Part shown: piece after piece, positions 59,003 to 64,000 of the stretch
Layout: the number at the start of each line of letters is the position of its first letter
Numbering within the stretch: the stretch's first letter is position 1
Assembly: GCF_024679245.1 (NCBI RefSeq)
Contig: NC_090172.1
Location: 47,548,676-47,612,675 of the forward strand
DNA from: Pseudorasbora parva
Lineage: Eukaryota > Chordata > Actinopteri > Cypriniformes > Gobionidae
DNA length: 64,000 bases
Reading direction: 5' to 3'
Notes under the pieces: generated by a model
Seen by the model: only the letters and a program-made list of their open reading frames with translations
Database searches by the model: none
What the model was told of the DNA's origin: nothing
Program-made: the position numbers and the translations under genes

Positions 59003-59887
59003 TCAGACAAAGAGCACAGAGTTCACCGGCACAGAGTCCACCGGCACTGGGACCACCGGAACCCGATCCACTGGCACAGAGTCCACCGGAACAGGGACTA
59101 CCGGAACTGGGACCACCAGAACCCGATCCACCAAAACTGGGACCAACGGAACACGATCCACTGGCATAGGAACCACCGGAACACAATCCACCGGCACAGG
59201 AACCACCGGAACATGATCCACCGGAACTGGGACCACCGGAACTACCTCCGGTGTTTTGGGTAAGGCCCTGTGCCTTTCCCAAGCATTCAGGACTGCCACC
59301 ATAAAGCATCCCATCACATCCCTCCAGGCCGTGTCTGGACTTAAGACCACCGGAACATGATCCACCGTAACAGGGACCACCGGAACATAATCCAGAACTG
59401 GATCCACCAGAACAGGGACCACTGGAAATGGGTCCAACGGAGCAGGGACCACCGGAGCAGGGACGGAGGGAGCCTTTCTCCTCCTTCGTTTCTGGACCGT
59501 CGTACTCGGGACCCCCAGAACACGATCCACTGGAACTGGGACCACCGGCACACAGAACACCGGAACGGAGTCCACTGGATCACAATCCACCGGATCTTGG
59601 ACCACTGGAACGGAGTCCACCGGAACTAGATCCACCAGAACTGAGACCACCAGAACGCGGACCACCGGAACTAGATCCACCAGAACACGGACCACCAGAA
59701 CTGAGTCCACCGGAACTGGATCCACTGGAACATAATCCACTGGTACTGAGTCCACCGGGACAGGGTCCACCGGAACAGGGTCCACTGGAAGTGGGCCGAT
59801 CGGCACACAGAGCACCGGAATCGGGACCTCCGGGTAGGTGGTGGATGTGTTGCCATTCTTCCTCCTCCCTCTCCCTGAAGGGGTCAT
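59003..59887 (-). CDS. Repeat-rich ORF of the LTR element (V-P-V-D repeats)
   Basis: A 294-codon open frame starting about 60 bases after the predicted PBS, where Gag would begin. After a short basic start (MTPSGRGRRKNGN) it consists almost entirely of degenerate five-residue units of the form V-P-V-D/V-x. One non-repeat island (AWRDVMGCFMVAVLNAWERH) lies at about residues 185-205. The underlying DNA is a 15-base minisatellite with unit CCACCGGAACTGGGA on the plus strand. The stop lies in the partial 3' LTR. No known domain is recognised; expression and function are unknown. The frame could stay open simply because the repeat unit is a multiple of three without stops. Confidence 0.4.
   Translation of the reverse strand: MTPSGRGRRKNGNTSTTYPEVPIPVLCVPIGPLPVDPVPVDPVPVDSVPVDYVPVDPVPVDSVLVVRVLVDLVPVVRVLVVSVLVDLVPVDSVPVVQDPVDCDPVDSVPVFCVPVVPVPVDRVLGVPSTTVQKRRRRKAPSVPAPVVPAPLDPFPVVPVLVDPVLDYVPVVPVTVDHVPVVLSPDTAWRDVMGCFMVAVLNAWERHRALPKTPEVVPVVPVPVDHVPVVPVPVDCVPVVPMPVDRVPLVPVLVDRVLVVPVPVVPVPVDSVPVDRVPVVPVPVDSVPVNSVLFV
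59015..59835. repeat. 15-bp-period coding-phase minisatellite
   Basis: About 45-50 diverged units of CCACCGGAAC-(T/A)-GGGA type, interrupted at about 59250-59340 and 59460-59520 by non-repeat sequence. Several frames on both strands stay open across it. Confidence 0.88.
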
Positions 59888-59945
59888 CGGAGGACTGGGG
59901 ACTTGGCAGTCTGTGGGGAAAAATGGGAATAGGAGTCCTCTGAGG

Positions 59946-59956
59946 GTCGGATCATT
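59946..59956 (-). promoter_or_regulatory. Primer-binding site of the small LTR element
   Basis: Minus strand AATGATCCGAC, one base after the LTR end, the same one-base gap as in the 33.6-kb chromovirus. Confidence 0.65.
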
Positions 59957-59957
59957 A

Positions 59958-60309
59958 TGTCACAGTCGGGAACACAAAGAAAACTGGTGTGAGGACTCAA
60001 GTGCAGAAATGATAAAGTATTAACAAAATAAAACATGAAACAAAAACCACGAGGGGGAAAAACATAAACTAGAAATACATTAAACTGAAGACTTACCAAC
60101 ACGGGGAACCAGGAGACGTAGACAATACAACGATCCGACAAAGACTGACAAACACAAGGAGTTTATAAAGGGAAGAAATCAAGAGGGAACAGGTGGGAGA
60201 AATCAAACACTAATCAGATAACAAGGGGGAGGGATCAGACAATGGCAGGAGCACATGCTTAACATAACAAAACCCACATGAGCACACAAGACAGGACAGG
60301 CATGTGACA
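59958..60309 (-). repeat. LTR of the non-autonomous element
   Basis: Minus strand TGTCACATGCC...CGACTGTGACA, 352 bases, with TATA box TTTATAAA (60162-60169) and the self-primer motif 30 bases downstream. Confidence 0.75.
60129..60139 (-). promoter_or_regulatory. Self-primer sequence in the small LTR
   Basis: Minus strand GTCGGATCGTT, beginning 30 bases after the start of the TATA box. It pairs with the 11 bases at 59956-59946 with one G-U wobble. Predicted transcript start at 60139. Confidence 0.65.
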
Positions 60310-60475
60310 CAAAAGATTCTTTGTAGTGCAAAAAGGTTCTTTACACTATAAAATGGTTCTTTAAAGAATCTTTCACAAAATGGTTCTTTGGGGAACCAAA
60401 CATGGTTCTTCTGTGGCATCACTGTGAAAACCCATTTTTGGTTCTGCCTGGCACCTTTATTTTTAAGGATGTAAA
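60310..60475. repeat. GGTTCTTT-rich interspersed repeat
   Basis: Repeated AAAGGTTCTTTACACTA, AAATGGTTCTTTAAAG and AAATGGTTCTTTGGGG units form a short non-coding repeat common in cyprinids. It fills the gap between the small LTR and the DIRS 3' region. Confidence 0.6.
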
Positions 60476-60800
60476 CTGAAAGGGAACTTCTTGGTTATGT
60501 GCGTAACCTTCATTGCCTGAAGAAGGGAACAGAGACGTTTTTTCCGCGTGCCACAACCATTGGTAGGGCCAGGACGCTCAGCCTTGGCTTCTTAGCAGGT
60601 AACATAATTCGAGATTGCATGCGTGGCTCCTTATATACCCATGCTGGTGGGCGGAGTTCGCTATGCAAATTTTGCAGACCCATGGCATTTGCCATTGGCC
60701 CATTTTGTAGAATTCATAGGTGATAGCCTTTTAAGCAAAACCCCCATTCCCTCAGTCACTGATGTAAAGTCTCCGTTCCCTCCTTCAGGGAACAAGGGTT

Positions 60801-62757
60801 GCAAATGTACCTAAGATTTCTTCCTATAGTGTGTGGAGTGCCACAATGTGACCAAGTCTACGTATGGCAGAGTATGGCAGTTGCCATACCCTTGCATTCA
60901 GACAAAACAGGAGAAATAAACAACTCATGATGCTACTCATGAGTTCTGTTACTTGAGTTTGCCTTTGGAAGAAATTTCAGCTTTGAAAACCAAATTTAAA
61001 CAGCCTAATGCGGTGTCCTAATCAGACGTGATCCAATAAGATTTCCAGCCACAAGCTGTCTGTCCAAACTAGCCTTAACCCAAGATAAAAAATCACAGCC
61101 AATCAGAACCAACAAGAGCATGTGGACGGGCTCTCTGCAAGCGCACTGACTGTATTCACAACAAAATGAATGTGTACATTGTCAAATTCCTAAATCTTAT
61201 ACTATTTAATTTTAACATGACTAAAAATACATACTGAGTTACTAAAATCATCTCTTTTTTATCATAGAATACACTGTTTGTTCACCATGAGTTGACAGTT
61301 TGAACATTATTTGCTTCAATTTATTTTTAAAGATCTAAAGTGAATCAGTCTATCCATTATTTAATTCAGTAGGCTGTCTACTAAAAATGGTCACAATTCA
61401 AACTCACATTAAATTATTTTTCATTAAATAAAGCACATAATATACACCTGAGATTAGCACCGTTTCAGATGCAACATCGCAGAATAGAAACCGTTGGTTA
61501 GTAGGCTACAAAAAGCATGGAACATTTCTTGCAACAAGTCGCATTTGAGGACCCAAGTGTGCCAACTGATATTTTCGGCAGGATATTGGCGCTTCAATTT
61601 AAAGTTCCAAGATGTCGGCATCATATTTGGACATTGGCGGCTTCCCTTTTTTACAATAGTAGAGAATGGAGGTCCACATTTTTTACATTCTGTGGTTAAG
61701 TCATGGTGTAGGCTTATATGGCAGTTTCAGAATTTGCATTGATTTCATATTGTTGTTAAGTCTATCTTTATTGAGTATCTTCCGTATTGAGATTGGTGCT
61801 AACCTGACTTTCTTCCAAGTAGATTCAGTCACACTTAACATACATCACACCACAAGAATGATGAGATAATCAGTAAACCATCAAGATAATCAGAAATTTT
61901 GGATTGTCAGAAGGAAATAATTATTGCCTTTAGTCACATCAATATTTGTAGAATGGGGAATGGTGGGGAGATGAATAGTAACGTAAGATGAGGAAAAAGC
62001 ATATGTTCCCTTCAAAGAGCACATCACACAACACCTGGCTACAGTAGGTGAATGGCCAATGGCCACCATTATTTGGCACAAACTAAATTTTGCTAGAAAT
62101 TGCTTTATTTGCAAGAATAAAAATCATCTATTAATGTATATGCAACTCTGACCTTTTTGCTTTTTATATGTCATTGGGTAAATATCATCAACAACATTGA
62201 TCTGAATTTCAGTATTGATTAAGCGTAAAGGAAGTGACCCCATTAGTGATCTCTAATGAGAAACCAGATAGGGATAGCATAGATAAGCTTCCTTGTGGTC
62301 CTGCTTTCACTTACAACAAGGACCACTGTCATTAAAAATTCATTAAGCTCTTTTCAAAGAAAATCTGCCATTGTCCATATGAAAGACTTAAAATTAAGAC
62401 ATTACCCTTTCGTGCACCCTTTCTAATAACAACTTCCAGAATGCTGTTATGGCATACTTGGATGATTTTAATAACTAAACAGCATTTTTGAAAAATAAAG
62501 CTATAAATGAATAAGCAAGACTCCAAAGCAAAAAATGAGAACATGCATGGTGAGGATGGTTGTTTGTGTGCTAAGGCAGCTCTTTGAAGTGAATGCTGGT
62601 CAACACATCTGGCGTCTATTGAATAAAGCTGTTGTTTGTTGAAATGTCTCCAGTGTGCATGTACGTCTCCATATCACTACTGTAGGTATTGGCGGATACT
62701 TGAGGATGTATGTGGTTACTTTTCAGTGTATAGTATTGTTACTGCATCGTACATTTA

Positions 62758-62760
<3 letters not shown>
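60801..62760. other. Non-coding stretch, no gene recognised
   Basis: AT-rich, no domain-bearing ORF. GAATGGCCAATGGCCAC near 62050 is a short local repeat only. Confidence 0.45.

Positions 62761-62828
<68 letters not shown>
62761..62828. repeat. (TA)34 microsatellite
   Basis: An uninterrupted run of TA units. Tyr-Ile open frames across it are artefacts. Confidence 0.97.
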
Positions 62829-62831
<3 letters not shown>

Positions 62832-64000
62832 ACAAAGGTCTGAGCATCAAGAATTAACATATTAAAAAGAAGGGAGAGCATCAAAGAGATCAGCTTTCTT
62901 TTTCCTTCATAGAATATGATTGCAAACATCAAAGGGCTATACTGTGGTTCCTAGGTGATGTAAAACAGACTTGCATGTGGTTAACAATTAAAATATTTGG
63001 CCATCATTTTAAAAATCATGTTCAAAACACATCCAGATACCCTTGAGATTAAATGGCAAAAGAAGTTGTAAATGTTGTTAAGCAGAATGAGGCAGTATCA
63101 TAGGACTGAATGATTGATTTTCACATTATAGTTTATTACAAGGGTTTATAAAATTACCAAGTACATTTAAGAATCACTGTAACAAAAAAGAAGGGGAAAA
63201 CATTCATATTTTAACTAAGTGAAATGTGGATTTGTAAAAAGGAATAAAATATATGTACAGACAAACTCAACAATCAGAACATGTAGTCAAATGGCACTCA
63301 AAATAAACATACCTCGCAAGTGCTTCTGTTTATTAATATTAACTAAATGAAATGATAATAATGATAACCAAAAATTATAATTATTACAATAACATAAAAC
63401 ATATTAACATTTAAACACAGTGTACAATATAGTTTAACTGAAATCCATATCATTCTAAATAGAACAGTATTTACCAACAGACTTTACTTATACTAGAACT
63501 CTATTCTGAAATATAACAAAAATAGCACTTAAAATAAGATTTATTACAATAATAATATTAATAGCAAGAATATTAGGATATTAGACAATGCAAAAATGCT
63601 TTACCCATGGCTTTCTAATTGGTGAAATTGCTCTTGCACTCACAACATTTGCTTAGAAATAGCAAAACTGTAGCTGAAGGTAGCGGTCTACTCTCTGTTA
63701 GAAAATGGTACACTGAAAGCAGCAGACATTATTTTTAATTCATCCATTCATTAATTCATTAAAAAAAAGATCAGTGGCATATTTTCTCAAAGAAAAGTCC
63801 TTTGCGTGGCCTGTAGAGGAAATGAAAGAAGAACCCGCACTGGGACGCTCGTTTCAAACCAGAGTCCTATTGCCTCTCACTCGAACTCCTTTAAAGTCCC
63901 TTCAGAGGCATCTCAAGAAAACTCTCGTGATTGGTGGTTTATAGAGTGAATGACTGATGATTGTCCACTCTGTTCCACCATCATCTCCTGTATGTTCAGT
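62829..64000. other. Non-coding stretch to window end, no gene recognised
   Basis: AT-rich with short ATT/AAT-rich patches near 63350 and 63545. The last 200 bases are somewhat less AT-rich but show no ORF or splice signal that I would defend. Confidence 0.45.

Larger units (their letters stand above)
58930..60309 (-). mobile_element. Non-autonomous LTR retrotransposon with self-primer layout
   Basis: On the minus strand a 352-base 5' LTR (60309 to 59958, TGTCA...TGACA) is followed by an internal region with one long ORF (59887-59003). A short partial second LTR copy follows (about 59015 to 58965, sharing GTTGTATTGTCTACGTCTCC and TGGTTCCC with the first LTR). There is no protease, RT or integrase. 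It lies inside the decayed DIRS copy, so it inserted later. The 3' LTR is truncated to its R portion, and the target duplication cannot be verified. Confidence 0.7.
57814..60800 (+). mobile_element. Decayed DIRS-type element with nested LTR insertion
   Basis: Inverted terminal repeats at about 57845-57988 and 60612-60765 (e.g. GGGTTTTGCTTAGAAGCCAA against its diverged complement; TCTACAAAATG in both). A segment at about 60477-60540 (GAAAGGGAAC ... GAAGAAGGGAACAGAGACG) resembles the complement of the two extreme ends, so it is probably the internal complementary region. Only a gag remnant survives; RT and recombinase are gone. The middle is occupied by a separate LTR element (58930-60309) and a short GGTTCTTT-rich repeat. 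Confidence 0.8.

Noticed and set aside
59428..59943. 171-codon Pro/Glu/Leu frame on the plus strand
   Set aside because: A product of the stop-free minisatellite. The minus-strand frame starts in the correct place relative to the LTR and PBS, so this one is not called as a gene.

Overview
This window reads as nuclear DNA of a teleost, most likely a cyprinid (carp, goldfish or zebrafish relative). The evidence is long GT/CA, CT and TA microsatellites, a Tc1-like transposon, L2-type LINE pieces, DIRS retrotransposons, a Tf1/sushi-type chromovirus, and short palindromic TTAA-flanked elements of a kind abundant in cyprinids. I find no complete host protein-coding gene. The only candidate host feature is a possible promoter plus non-coding first exon at about 1190-1429, ending in a good splice donor. 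If real, much of the window could be an intron, but this is inference.

Layout: 1-577 is a degenerate inverted-repeat DNA transposon end. 578-8529 is mostly unique DNA with microsatellites. 8530-13901 is an apparently intact DIRS element on the minus strand (gag, RT-RNase H, tyrosine recombinase) with inverted terminal repeats and an internal complementary region. 13902-21890 holds microsatellites and small non-autonomous repeats. 21895-24790 is a nested block: an interspersed repeat split by an insertion that itself carries a dead Tc1 transposon. 26200-28495 is a heavily decayed second DIRS copy. 30928-31990 and 42515-42905 are collinear pieces of one L2-type LINE, now separated by other elements. 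32883-33193 is a palindromic MITE. 33464-39762 is a second palindromic element split by a very young 5.6-kb chromovirus (33626-39208). 40385-50760 is a patchwork of non-autonomous DNA transposons, a possible solo LTR and a LINE 3' end. 50761-57813 is mostly unremarkable. 57814-60800 is a third DIRS-type copy, with decayed gag, invaded by a small LTR element carrying a repeat-rich ORF. 60801-64000 is unremarkable apart from a TA microsatellite.

The most interesting signals are in the retroelements. The chromovirus has an 11-nt sequence just after its 5' LTR that is perfectly complementary to an 11-nt segment inside the LTR lying 29 nt downstream of a TATA-like box. This is the arrangement expected for self-primed reverse transcription. 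The small LTR element at 59.0-60.3 kb, on the other strand and with a different LTR and no recognisable pol, shows the same layout with one G-U wobble. It appears to be a non-autonomous self-priming element with a V-P-V-D repeat ORF. The DIRS copy at 8.5-13.9 kb preserves both halves of the internal complementary region, which match the two element ends at 57/57 and 47/47 bases by eye.

All coordinates and matches were read by eye. No similarity search, folding or alignment was run.
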